Source of the DNA: JAZQNC01 sp045536155
GTDB taxonomy: Bacteria; Bacillota; Clostridia; Oscillospirales; CAG-272
DNA: 28,999 nucleotides
NCBI GenBank assembly: GCA_045536155.1
Contig: JAZSMZ010000062.1
Location: 1 to 28,999 of the forward strand
Direction: 5' to 3'
In this document: in pieces, positions 8,749-16,719 of the stretch
How the letters are laid out: each line of letters opens with the position of its first letter
Position numbering within the stretch: the first letter of the stretch is position 1
The notes under the pieces: generated by a model
Told to the model about the DNA's origin: nothing
Database searches by the model: none
What the model saw: only the letters and a program-made list of their open reading frames with translations
Program-made: the position numbers and the translations under genes

Positions 8749-10113
8749 TTAGCCACGCGCGGCGGTAACAAATTCCTTGTATATCGCATCGACCGCGCGA
8801 TTGAGGTCGGCTTCGTCGACACCGACGATGATGTTAAGCTCGGACGAGCCCTGGTCGATGGTGCGAATGGATATATCCGCCTCGGCGATCGCCTTGAATA
8901 TCTTTGCGGCAGTACCCTTCGCGTTCTTCATGCCTCGTCCAACGACGGCGAGAAGCGCGAGTCCGCTCTCGATAAACACACTCTCGGGATCAACGGCGGC
9001 GCAAATGCTTCCGATGACCGCATCGCGCTTGCCTTCAAGCGACTTTTCCGATATAACAACGCTCATCGTGTCGATACCCGAAGGAAGATGCTCAAAGGAG
9101 ATGTCGTGCTTTTCGAGGATCTCGAGCACGCGGCGTCCGAATCCGAGCTCGGCGTTCATCATGTCCTTTTCAATGGTGATAACGCAGAATCCCTTTTTGC
9201 CGGCGATGCCGGTAATAAGATGCTCGGGCATATCGTCGGCCGAGGATACTATCATGGTGCCGGGCGCGGACGGATCGTTTGTGTTGCGCACGTTTATCGG
9301 AATGCCCGCAAAGCGGACGGGGAAGATCGACTCCTCGTGCAAAACGGTAGCTCCCATGTAGGAAAGCTCGCGAAGCTCGGTGTATGTAATGGTCTTGATA
9401 GGCGCGGGATCCTTGATAACGCGGGGATCGGCCATCAAAAAGCCCGAAACGTCGGTCCAGTTTTCGTAAAGATCGGCCTCGGCCGCACGGGCAACGATCG
9501 AGCCCGTGATGTCGGAGCCGCCTCGCGAGAAGGTCTTTATCGTATCGTTGGGCATCGAGCCGTAAAATCCGGGAATTACCGCACGGTGATGCTCGCGGAG
9601 CACGTTGCGGAGCACGCGATTGGTGCGCTCGGCATCAAAGGCGCTGTTTTCGCCGAAATATATAACCTTTGCGGCATCGATAAAATCGTATCCGAGGTAG
9701 TTTGCAAGAATAATTCCGTTAAGGTACTCTCCGCGTGATGCGGCGTAGTCTCGTCCGACGTGGTGAATGAGCGCCGATTTGATGCGCTCGAATTCGTGTT
9801 CAAGCGACAGATCAAGTCCGAGATCGGCAATGATCGAGCGGTAGCGGTTGGCAACCTCCTCGAATTTTTCTTCAACGTTTCCTCCTGCAAGTGCGCACTC
9901 ATAGCAGGCATAGAGCATATCGGTAACCTTGGTATCTCCGTCAAATCTCTTGCCGGGTGCCGAGGGTACGACGTAGCGTCTGCTCTCGTCGGCACGGATT
10001 ATATCGGCGGTCTTGCGAAACTGATTTGCATCAGCCAGCGAACTGCCCCCGAATTTTACTACCTTTATATACTCTTTGCTTCCGTTTCTGAATCTGGTAT
10101 TAATCTCGTTCAC
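8749..10113 (-). CDS. lysC: Aspartate kinase
   Basis: This 454-residue enzyme phosphorylates L-aspartate, the first step to lysine, diaminopimelate, dipicolinate, threonine and methionine. The amino-acid kinase domain shows KVVKFGGSSLAD near residues 17-28 and the substrate-binding FSRGGSDITGSIVARA segment near 215-230. The C-terminal third has two ACT-like regulatory domains (VITIEKDMMN..., then LLAVVGRGMKN...), which usually sense lysine or threonine. I chose a GTG start at 10113 because GGAGGA lies 7 nt upstream; the longer frame to 10248 runs over the leader and towards the promoter. Single gene with its own strong promoter; no lysine riboswitch-sized leader is present (about 94 nt). It converges with dpaAB, a fitting neighbour because aspartokinase supplies the dipicolinate pathway. 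The exact isozyme name is inferred. Confidence 0.92.
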   Translation of the reverse strand: MNEINTRFRNGSKEYIKVVKFGGSSLADANQFRKTADIIRADESRRYVVPSAPGKRFDGDTKVTDMLYACYECALAGGNVEEKFEEVANRYRSIIADLGLDLSLEHEFERIKSALIHHVGRDYAASRGEYLNGIILANYLGYDFIDAAKVIYFGENSAFDAERTNRVLRNVLREHHRAVIPGFYGSMPNDTIKTFSRGGSDITGSIVARAAEADLYENWTDVSGFLMADPRVIKDPAPIKTITYTELRELSYMGATVLHEESIFPVRFAGIPINVRNTNDPSAPGTMIVSSADDMPEHLITGIAGKKGFCVITIEKDMMNAELGFGRRVLEILEKHDISFEHLPSGIDTMSVVISEKSLEGKRDAVIGSICAAVDPESVFIESGLALLAVVGRGMKNAKGTAAKIFKAIAEADISIRTIDQGSSELNIIVGVDEADLNRAVDAIYKEFVTAARG

Positions 10114-10213
10114 CTGTCTGTCCTCCAAAAAGCAAAATACACGCATTATGAATTTTTCATTTCGAAAAATCGCAAAAATGCGTTGTTTTTTGCCAAAATT
10201 CTTATAATAAACT

Positions 10214-10242
10214 ATTATATGTGAATTTTTTCGCCTTGTCAA
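10214..10242 (-). promoter_or_regulatory. Consensus sigma-A promoter of aspartokinase
   Basis: Minus strand TTGACA (10237-10242) and TATAAT (10214-10219) are separated by exactly 17 nt, a perfect consensus promoter. The predicted leader to the GTG start is about 94 nt. Confidence 0.9.
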
Positions 10243-10269
10243 TAGCAAAACTGATTAATTTTACACTTT

Positions 10270-10578
10270 TCAGCTGATCAGAGTGATCCAGAAAAGAGTA
10301 AAGCAGGCAAAGAGCTGCAAAAGCATAAGTATCGGCACTGTTGCTCTGAATTTCAGATGCTTTGTTTTGTGGCGCAAAGTGATCATTCCCAAAAATGCGC
10401 CAACCCCGCCGAAGAGCGCGGCGAGAATCAAAAGAGTTGATTCCTTAACTCTCCACATATCGCGCTTTGAGCGGTACTTGTCAACGGCAAACGCAACATA
10501 CGCCGCGATGTTTATCAGCAGGTATGCGCCGACGAATATGTACCAATACTGTGCGATGAAATCAAATACAGCAGTCAT
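10270..10578 (-). CDS. DUF1294 family membrane protein
   Basis: A 102-residue protein with about three hydrophobic segments (near residues 10-28, 45-62 and 80-100). Family signatures are the AVDKYRSKR segment after the first helix, the GGVGAFLGM glycine-rich segment, and the RHKTKHLKF motif before the last helix. DUF1294 proteins are small inner-membrane proteins of unknown function. The ATG at 10578 is preceded by GAAAGGATA, so I prefer it to the longer frame from 10614. It lies between the NimA-like gene and the aspartokinase promoter; a stretch holding a repeat pair separates it from the former, so co-transcription is uncertain. Confidence 0.88.
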   Translation of the reverse strand: MTAVFDFIAQYWYIFVGAYLLINIAAYVAFAVDKYRSKRDMWRVKESTLLILAALFGGVGAFLGMITLRHKTKHLKFRATVPILMLLQLFACFTLFWITLIS

Positions 10579-10619
10579 TTTTATATCCTTTCGCTCCCCT
10601 GGGCTTATATTCATGTGTC

Positions 10620-10672
10620 GAGCAATCGCTTATCATGAACAACTATCCGCGTTGTTGCTCCCCGCAGGGGTG
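10620..10672. repeat. Imperfect direct repeat, copy A
   Basis: This 53-nt unit ends in the small palindrome CCCCGCAGGGG and recurs 84 nt further at 10704-10754 with a few substitutions and a 2-nt deletion. The pair lies between the DUF1294 gene and the NimA-like gene. Confidence 0.85.
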
Positions 10673-10703
10673 CTACGCTTCTTAAGACATCTATTCGCGT
10701 GAC

Positions 10704-10754
10704 GAGCAATTGCTTATCATGAACAGTTATCCGTTATTGCTCCCCGCAGGGGTG
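10704..10754. repeat. Imperfect direct repeat, copy B (overlaps gene end)
   Basis: Second copy of the unit at 10620-10672. Read on the minus strand it supplies the last eight or nine codons and the stop codon of the NimA-like gene. Confidence 0.85.
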
Positions 10755-11230
10755 GGTCTTTTCTTTGCGGTATACTCGGCGATATCAATGCGTATGACCG
10801 ACACGATCTTTGCAAGCTTTTCGTCAAAGGCAAATCCGTCGCGCCCCGTCTGCGTTTTCATGAGGATCTCGAGCGCGCGCATTTTTTCTGCACTATCGTC
10901 GACGATTACAGCCTCGCCTCTGCCCATGATCGAGCGATAGGCGAGTCCGTAACGGCAGGCAACATCACCCGAAAAGGGCTCAAGGTCACATTCCATGCTG
11001 ACAAACACGCGCCCGTTTGCTCTTATCACATCTATCTTGCGCCCTCTCGGAGCACCGTGAAGATAGAGCGACAGCTTGCCGCCGTCAAAGGTGTATCCGT
11101 AGTTCATCGGCACAACGTATGGCTCATCGCCATCGACCATACCGACGTGTACCACCTTTGCGCGGTCCAGAATCTCGCGTATCTCGCTTTCGTCCTTGAT
11201 TTCAAGTTCGCGGCGTGTCATACCGTTCAT
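10727..11230 (-). CDS. Pyridoxamine 5'-phosphate oxidase-fold flavin protein, NimA-like
   Basis: A 167-residue single-domain protein of the split-barrel FMN-binding fold. The order of features fits the NimA/5-nitroimidazole reductase-like group: an N-terminal helix (REILDRAKVVHVGMVDGDEPYVVPMNYGY), the FMN-contacting YLHGAPRGRKID segment near residues 55-67, then a VFVSMECDLEP strand and the YRSIMGRGEAVIVDD segment. Family members bind FMN or heme and reduce small molecules; substrate here is unknown. The start has GGAGAT 7 nt upstream. It lies 12 nt after the secreted protein gene, so the two share a transcript from 12.69 kb. The last residues (PTPAGSNNG) are encoded by the dispersed repeat and are probably not part of the conserved fold. 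Confidence 0.85.
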   Translation of the reverse strand: MNGMTRRELEIKDESEIREILDRAKVVHVGMVDGDEPYVVPMNYGYTFDGGKLSLYLHGAPRGRKIDVIRANGRVFVSMECDLEPFSGDVACRYGLAYRSIMGRGEAVIVDDSAEKMRALEILMKTQTGRDGFAFDEKLAKIVSVIRIDIAEYTAKKRPTPAGSNNG

Positions 11231-11242
11231 TTTTTTATCTCC

Positions 11243-12634
11243 TTATTTGCTGACTCTGAAAAGAATGCCTTCGCCAAGATCGAATTTGCGGGAAAGCTGG
11301 CCGTAATAGTTTCTTGTAACGATACCGTCTGCTTCGGCGTCACACCAAGCACCTTTTTCGGGGTTGAAATATTCAAGTCCACTCTCAATATCGGCAAAAA
11401 CGAAGTTGTTGTGCGTGCCCTGACGCTCGTTCCACTTCTTGTTGGTGATCATAAAGCTGCCGTCGTCGAAGAATCCGATAACGAAATCCTGTCCGTATGC
11501 CTTGCCGAGATCGCCATAGGGTGTATATCTTTCGCATCCGACTTCAAGCGCAACAGTTTCTCCCTTATTGCCGGTAAATCGGGGCATGTGGAAAACGGCT
11601 GTGGATTCTTTGTCAAAGAGTTCTTCTCCGAGAGGAAGAAGCCACTTGTTTATCTTCTGAACGTCATAGTAATGAGGCCAGACTTCACCGGTATAGCTCA
11701 TGCAGGCGTTGGTCCAGCCATCGTCAAGCAGATACTGCTCGAGAATGAAGGTGAAGTAGGAAATACGCTTCATGCCGTAGGTGAGGGAGGTGTTAACTTC
11801 CCATTCAATCTGATCGGGTGTTACGTTGGCATAATTCATATGTGTGGTAAGCAGAATGATGATCATAGGATCGATTCCGCTCTCTTTTGCCGTATCGCGA
11901 ACCATTTCAAGGTTTTTGAAAAAGTCGTCGCGCGCAGTTCCGTCGGCAAAGAAATGATAGTGGTCGTAGCTGATATAATGAGGATCAACCTGCTTTACAA
12001 ATTCGTCGAGATAGTCCTGATATGTAGGTGTTCCGAGAGCGGTATAATCCGCATACACGGGGAACAGATTGATCATTGTGCTCTTTTCGGGAGAATACTT
12101 TCTAAATGCCTTGACTACCTTGCCGAGGATCTCAAATCTTACCTCACTGGGCTCATCCTGCAAAAGCCAGCCCTCGATAACGTCCATGTAGTCGGCGTAG
12201 TCGGCAACGACTTCGGAGATAATGCGGTCAACCTCTTCTTGAGGCGTGTCGGGCGAGAAAGAACGGTCGCGTCCGATTACATTGTCAATGCGCGCATCCG
12301 ACAGAGCCGAGCAGGTCAGCCCGTACTTGCGGAGCATGGGGAGCGCCTTTTTGTTGTATTCGGTGTTGCCGTATTCGAGAGGAATAGATGTAAAACCGGC
12401 CTCGGCGATCTTTTCATAAAACGATTCGTCAATGAGCTGCTCGTTGTGAGGGCCGTAGTAATATGTAATTTCAAATTTGGGCATTCTGTAATTCTTGTTG
12501 TCCGTTTCACCGTCTGCAGCCACTAAGTTTGACTGTTCATCGCTGTTGTCAGAATCAGAAGCATAAACTGCTCCGCCCATGCAGACTGCGCCCAAAAGGA
12601 GAGCTGCAATAATGCGCTTTATAAAATATTTCAT
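11243..12634 (-). CDS. Secreted TIM-barrel-like protein, putative glycoside hydrolase
   Basis: This 463-residue protein has a clear signal peptide with likely cleavage after VYA at residue 25, then an acidic linker to about residue 48. The mature part looks like a (beta/alpha)8 barrel: FEITYYYGP, then FTSIPLEYGN, then GWLLQDEP (residues 155-162), then HYISYDHYHF (219-228), then IILLTTHMNYANVTP and RISYFTFI. The DEP motif and the YDHY strand resemble active-site strands of uncharacterised secreted glycoside-hydrolase-like proteins, with Glu161 a natural acid candidate. A beta-rich C-terminal domain follows from about 370. The substrate cannot be read from the sequence. ATG at 12634 has GGAGACAATTCC before it. 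It leads a two-gene transcript with the NimA-like gene. Confidence 0.7.
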   Translation of the reverse strand: MKYFIKRIIAALLLGAVCMGGAVYASDSDNSDEQSNLVAADGETDNKNYRMPKFEITYYYGPHNEQLIDESFYEKIAEAGFTSIPLEYGNTEYNKKALPMLRKYGLTCSALSDARIDNVIGRDRSFSPDTPQEEVDRIISEVVADYADYMDVIEGWLLQDEPSEVRFEILGKVVKAFRKYSPEKSTMINLFPVYADYTALGTPTYQDYLDEFVKQVDPHYISYDHYHFFADGTARDDFFKNLEMVRDTAKESGIDPMIIILLTTHMNYANVTPDQIEWEVNTSLTYGMKRISYFTFILEQYLLDDGWTNACMSYTGEVWPHYYDVQKINKWLLPLGEELFDKESTAVFHMPRFTGNKGETVALEVGCERYTPYGDLGKAYGQDFVIGFFDDGSFMITNKKWNERQGTHNNFVFADIESGLEYFNPEKGAWCDAEADGIVTRNYYGQLSRKFDLGEGILFRVSK

Positions 12635-12666
12635 GGAATTGTCTCCTTCCTATCCTTTGTTTTTTT

Positions 12667-12695
12667 ATTATATCAAACGGCATCTTTTATGTCAA
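12667..12695 (-). promoter_or_regulatory. Consensus sigma-A promoter of the secreted-protein operon
   Basis: Minus strand TTGACA (12690-12695) and TATAAT (12667-12672) with a 17-nt spacer. The -35 box overlaps the stop codon of the Ca2+-ATPase gene (12692-12694), so ATPase transcripts that are not terminated would run through this promoter. Confidence 0.9.
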
Positions 12696-15346
12696 GTCTT
12701 TCGCAGCGCCTTCCCTACCTCCACTATCGGTATAATCAGCGCCGCAATTGAGAGTGCGGTGAAATATTCCTTAACGCTGATCATCTCAAAGGCAAATATC
12801 TCTGCCAAAAAAGGAAGGAACACAACCGCCGTTGTCAGCAGCAGCGAGACTACCATTGCACCGAAAAGATAAATATTGTGCGATTTCAGCTTGAAAAGAG
12901 AGAGCGTTTGCGAGCGCATATTGTACGAATGGAATATTTCGGCCATCGCCATCGTCAGAAAGGCCATGGTCATGCCCTGCCCGCTATGTGCTATCTCCCA
13001 CACGCCAGACTCCATTTTGTGACCCGCAAAATAGGAAAGCAAGGTCAGTGCCGACACGGCGATTCCCTGAAGCAAAACGGCGATCCCCGCGCCATTTGCG
13101 AAAACTCCCTCGCCCGATTTTCGCGGCCTTCTCTCCATCAAATGCGGCTCTTCCTTCTCCATGCCCAAGGCAAGGGCGGGGAGCGAATCGGTGATGAGAT
13201 TTATCCACAATATGTGGACAGGGCGCAATATCGTAAAGGAAAGAAGAGTCGAAACGAAGATGGATATGACCTCCGAAAGGTTGGACGACAAGAGGAAATT
13301 GATCGATTTTTGGATATTGTCGTATATCCGCCGCCCCTCGGCGACCGCTTTTACTATTGTGGCAAAATTGTCGTCGGCGAGGATCATATCGGACACGTTT
13401 TTGGTGACGTCGGTACCGCTTATCCCCATGCCGATTCCGATATCGGCGCTCTTTATCGAGGGAGCGTCGTTCACTCCGTCGCCCGTCATGGCGGTCACGT
13501 ATCCGCGTTTGCGCCATGCATTGACGATGCGAGTCTTGTTCTCGGGCTTTACTCGGGCATAGACCGAGTATCTGTCCACCTCCCGCAAAAATGCGGCATC
13601 GTCTAGCTTGTCAAGCTCGCTTCCGCTTATCGCCTCATCGGGTGATCTTATTATGCCGAGCTGCATTGCGATGGCGGCGGCGGTGTCGCGGTGATCGCCC
13701 GTTATCATGATCGGGCGTATGCCGGCCGCACGGCAGGCATTGATCGCCGCAGGCACTTCGGCACGGACGGGATCGATCATGCCTACAAGCCCGAGAAAGC
13801 AAAGTCCGATCTCCGTTCTTTTCGTGTTTTTAAAGTCACTGTCGGTCGGGCCGTCCGTGCGGACTTTAAAGGCGGCCGCCAGCACTCGAAGTGCCTTTGA
13901 GGCAAGCGCCTTGTTCTGACCGTCGAATCGCTCGCGGTCGCGCGAGCTCATCGGAACCATTCTGCCCTTATGATAGTAGTGTGTGCACCTCGAAAGCACG
14001 ACGTCGGGAGCGCCCGTCGTGTGCTGGATATATCCGTCGGCGCTCTTGTGAAAGGTGGTCATCAGCTTGCGCGACGAGTCGAAGGGGATATCGCCGATGC
14101 GTATAAACACCTTTTCAAGCTCATGCTTTGCAAGTCCCAGCGAAAAAGCGTACTCGAGCACCGCTGTCTGGGTGGGATCGCCCTCTGCTTTGCCGTCGGC
14201 AGATATTTCGGCATCGGTGCAAAGGGCAAAAGAGGTGGCGAGAAGTATCTCGTCGTCGGCGATATGCTCGACAACGGTCATTTTGTTTTGGGTGAGAGTC
14301 CCCGTCTTGTCCGAGCAGATTATCTCGGTGCATCCGAGCGTTTCGACGGCGGTAAGACGGCGGATGATCGCCTTTTGACGGGACATCTTTGTCACTCCCA
14401 TCGACAAAACGATGGTAACGACTGCGCAAAGCCCCTCGGGTATGGCCGCAACGGCGAGGGAAACCGACAGCATAAAGCAGTCGAGGACGGCAGGAAAAGA
14501 GAAATCGCGCTTCATTATGAGCTGGAATAAAAAGAGGAAAACGCATATTCCCAAAACGAGGAAGGTCAGCATTTTCGACAGTGCGGACAGCTTTTGCTGC
14601 AAGGGCGTCTGCCCCTCCTCGGCGCTTGACAGCGCCGATGCGATCTTCCCCATCTCGGTACTCATGCCCGTATCGGTCACCACCGCCTTCGCCCTGCCGT
14701 AGACGGCATGAGAGCCCATGTATATCATGTTTTTGCGGTCGCCGAGCGGGACCTCGCTCTCGCCCGACCGCAATTTGATAACCTCATCCCCCTTTTCGCA
14801 GGGAAGCGATTCGCCCGTCAGGGCCGCCTCCTCTACTTTAAGCGAGGAGCACTCGACTATCCGTGCATCGGCAGGCACGCTGTCCCCCGATTCGACGACG
14901 ATGATGTCGCCCACCACGATATCCTCGCTTTTAAGCTCGCGCAAAACGCCGCCGCGAATGACCTTGGACTTCGATGCCGCCATCTCGCCGAGCGCCTCGA
15001 TCGCCTTTTCGGCCTTGCTCTCCTGCAAAACGCCGAGAATGGCATTGATGATGACCACCGCCAAAATAATAAAAACGTCGGCATAGCTTTCACTGTCCGA
15101 CGCATTGGTGATATTGTTTACATAAACGGTAACGCCCGATACGATGGCCGCGCCCAAAAGCACCAGCACCATCGGATCCGTTATCTGCTCGGCAAACCGT
15201 CTGAAAAGCGACTTTTTCTTCCCCTTTTCAAGCTTGTTTTTGCCGTTTTGTATCAGTCGGGCTTCGGCCTCACTTTCACTTAATCCTTCTTTTTGACTTT
15301 TACATTCCTTTATAACGTCCATAGAAGTTTCAAGATAGTGTTTCAT
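12692..15346 (-). CDS. P-type Ca2+-transporting ATPase (type II)
   Basis: This 884-residue membrane pump exports Ca2+ (or a related cation) at the cost of ATP. Visible motifs in order: N-terminal cation-ATPase domain (YLETSMDVIKE...GLSESEAEARL), actuator loop TGES at 177-180, PEGL in transmembrane segment 4 at about 303-306, phosphorylation site DKTGTLTQNK with Asp346, nucleotide-domain GDPTQTA, the MTGD and MTGDGVNDAPS hinge motifs, and NLITD in segment 6. PEGL plus NxxTD are ligand positions expected for a SERCA/PMCA-type calcium pump. The start has GGGGTAAGG upstream. It ends inside the next promoter. Ca2+ transport can matter for sporulation but nothing here ties this pump to it. Confidence 0.93.
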   Translation of the reverse strand: MKHYLETSMDVIKECKSQKEGLSESEAEARLIQNGKNKLEKGKKKSLFRRFAEQITDPMVLVLLGAAIVSGVTVYVNNITNASDSESYADVFIILAVVIINAILGVLQESKAEKAIEALGEMAASKSKVIRGGVLRELKSEDIVVGDIIVVESGDSVPADARIVECSSLKVEEAALTGESLPCEKGDEVIKLRSGESEVPLGDRKNMIYMGSHAVYGRAKAVVTDTGMSTEMGKIASALSSAEEGQTPLQQKLSALSKMLTFLVLGICVFLFLFQLIMKRDFSFPAVLDCFMLSVSLAVAAIPEGLCAVVTIVLSMGVTKMSRQKAIIRRLTAVETLGCTEIICSDKTGTLTQNKMTVVEHIADDEILLATSFALCTDAEISADGKAEGDPTQTAVLEYAFSLGLAKHELEKVFIRIGDIPFDSSRKLMTTFHKSADGYIQHTTGAPDVVLSRCTHYYHKGRMVPMSSRDRERFDGQNKALASKALRVLAAAFKVRTDGPTDSDFKNTKRTEIGLCFLGLVGMIDPVRAEVPAAINACRAAGIRPIMITGDHRDTAAAIAMQLGIIRSPDEAISGSELDKLDDAAFLREVDRYSVYARVKPENKTRIVNAWRKRGYVTAMTGDGVNDAPSIKSADIGIGMGISGTDVTKNVSDMILADDNFATIVKAVAEGRRIYDNIQKSINFLLSSNLSEVISIFVSTLLSFTILRPVHILWINLITDSLPALALGMEKEEPHLMERRPRKSGEGVFANGAGIAVLLQGIAVSALTLLSYFAGHKMESGVWEIAHSGQGMTMAFLTMAMAEIFHSYNMRSQTLSLFKLKSHNIYLFGAMVVSLLLTTAVVFLPFLAEIFAFEMISVKEYFTALSIAALIIPIVEVGKALRKT

Positions 15347-15461
15347 TAAACCTTACCCCGTTGTGTTGGATTGTATTTGTATTTTTCAAAAGCGAATTTT
15401 GTGAAAAATATTCCCTCTCTCCGCTCCTGTGGGGAAAACAATCTAGTGACAATAATGAGGG

Positions 15462-15482
15462 AGGGGAGACCCCTCCCCTACG
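15462..15482. repeat. Short GC-rich palindromic repeat
   Basis: AGGGGAG-ACCC-CTCCCCT forms a 7-bp hairpin. The core GACCCCTCCCCTACG recurs in the same orientation at 199-213. It lies in the 243-bp gap 15347-15589, which has no gene and otherwise carries the 47-nt dispersed repeat. Confidence 0.6.
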
Positions 15483-15530
15483 AGTATATGTCTGCAGCAG
15501 GTAATCTCCTCTCTTTGCGCCTCGGGTCTT

Positions 15531-15577
15531 GCCTCTCCCTGCGGGAGAGGTGGCACGCGAATGCGTGACGGAGAGGG
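15531..15577. repeat. Dispersed GC-rich repeat, copy 2
   Basis: Reverse-complement copy of 3788-3834 with one mismatch over 47 nt. CCTCTCCC-TG-CGGGAGAGG forms an internal hairpin. It lies just downstream of the glycerate kinase gene and could fold at the end of that transcript, though no T-run follows. Confidence 0.85.
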
Positions 15578-15589
15578 CCTCATAAACGA

Positions 15590-16717
15590 TTATCGCCCTT
15601 TTTGCCCTGCGCTCCACACTCTGATTATATTCTCTGCCGTGCGGTAGAGCTTCTCTTCGCTATCGACGATAGCCTCTTCAAAGCACTTTGGCTCGTTTTG
15701 TATCGAAAAGATCGCACAAAGACCGTCGCAAAGAGGAGCATCAAGCGAGTATCCGCCCACGATGGCGATGCACGGAATGTCCATTTTCTTCGCGCGTCGC
15801 GCGATCTGCGAAACGACCTTTCCGCGCGGACTTTGCGTATCGTAAAATCCCTCACCCGTGATGATGAGGTCTGCGCCCGAGATCTTTTCGTCAAAGCCGA
15901 TTATCTCGGCGATCGACTCGAATCCACCCATAAGACGGCCGCCGAAAAAGGCAACGATGCCTCCGCCCATGCCGCCTGCCGCGCCCGATCCCTCGAGTGT
16001 ACGGATATCGGTTCCATGCTCGGAAAGCAAAAGCTCCGCCAGCTTTTTCGCGCCCTCTTCAAGACGTTCGATCATCTCGTCGTCGGCACCCTTCTGACGT
16101 GCATAAACGTAAGCCGCGCCCTTTTCTCCCAAAAGCGGATTGTCAACGTCGCAAAGGGCCGTAATGCGGCACTTTGCAAGACGGCTGTCCATTCCACTCA
16201 TATCTATATGCGAAATTTCACCCAAACTTGCTCCCGTCGGTACAAATTCCCCATCTTTGCCGAAGAAATTTACACCGAGAGCGGCGGCCATGCCGCAGCC
16301 GAGGTCGTTCGTCGAGCTGCCGCCGAGAGTGATGTAAATATCGCGCGCGCCATCATCGAGCGCCGAAAGAATGAGCTGTCCCACTCCGTAGGTGGTGGTC
16401 TTTTCGGGATTTTTCAGCTTTGTAAGCGCATACCCGTTGGCGTTGGCGCTCTCGATAAAGGCGATCTTTCCCGTCCTACCGTATCGGGCGTCGATCATCT
16501 CACCGTCGGGATTCTTCACCCGCGCCATTTTTACTTGGCATCCAATCGCCTCAAGCGCGCCCTCGCCGCCGTCCGATATCGGAATCACCGCGATCTCAAG
16601 CTCTCCTTTGGCGTATTGATCCTTGAGCGCGCATTTCGCGGCATCGGCAACTATCTCGCCGATCCGCCATGACGGCACCGTTCCCTTGTATGAATCGCTT
16701 GCAATTACTATCTTCAT
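15590..16717 (-). CDS. glxK: Glycerate kinase (GlxK/GarK family)
   Basis: A 375-residue cytoplasmic kinase that phosphorylates glycerate for entry into lower glycolysis. The N-terminus MKIVIASDSYKGT(V) is the family signature, followed by ISDGGEGALEA, then VGQLILSALDDGARDIYITLGGSSTNDLGCGMAAALG, then a GSGAAGGMGGG glycine-rich segment, and ITGEGFYDTQSPRGKV near the C-terminus, all typical of family 1 glycerate kinases (about 370-380 residues). It starts 2 nt after the stop codon of the 2H phosphoesterase gene, so it is the last gene of an operon starting near 20.3 kb. No catabolic genes for glyoxylate or galactarate lie nearby. Confidence 0.92.
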   Translation of the reverse strand: MKIVIASDSYKGTVPSWRIGEIVADAAKCALKDQYAKGELEIAVIPISDGGEGALEAIGCQVKMARVKNPDGEMIDARYGRTGKIAFIESANANGYALTKLKNPEKTTTYGVGQLILSALDDGARDIYITLGGSSTNDLGCGMAAALGVNFFGKDGEFVPTGASLGEISHIDMSGMDSRLAKCRITALCDVDNPLLGEKGAAYVYARQKGADDEMIERLEEGAKKLAELLLSEHGTDIRTLEGSGAAGGMGGGIVAFFGGRLMGGFESIAEIIGFDEKISGADLIITGEGFYDTQSPRGKVVSQIARRAKKMDIPCIAIVGGYSLDAPLCDGLCAIFSIQNEPKCFEEAIVDSEEKLYRTAENIIRVWSAGQKGR

Positions 16718-16719
16718 TT

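Noticed and set aside
10114..10207. Lysine riboswitch in the aspartokinase leader
   Set aside because: The leader is about 94 nt and lacks the conserved core; only short AT-rich hairpins are visible.
11057..12526. 489-codon plus-strand open frame
   Set aside because: Shadow of the secreted protein gene; no start signal and no domain pattern.
11243..12634. Lipoprotein signal in the secreted barrel protein
   Set aside because: The Cys at residue 18 is preceded by GAV, which does not fit a lipobox; a VYA cleavage site follows.
15602..16672. 356-codon plus-strand open frame
   Set aside because: Antisense to glycerate kinase, which has family motifs through its length.
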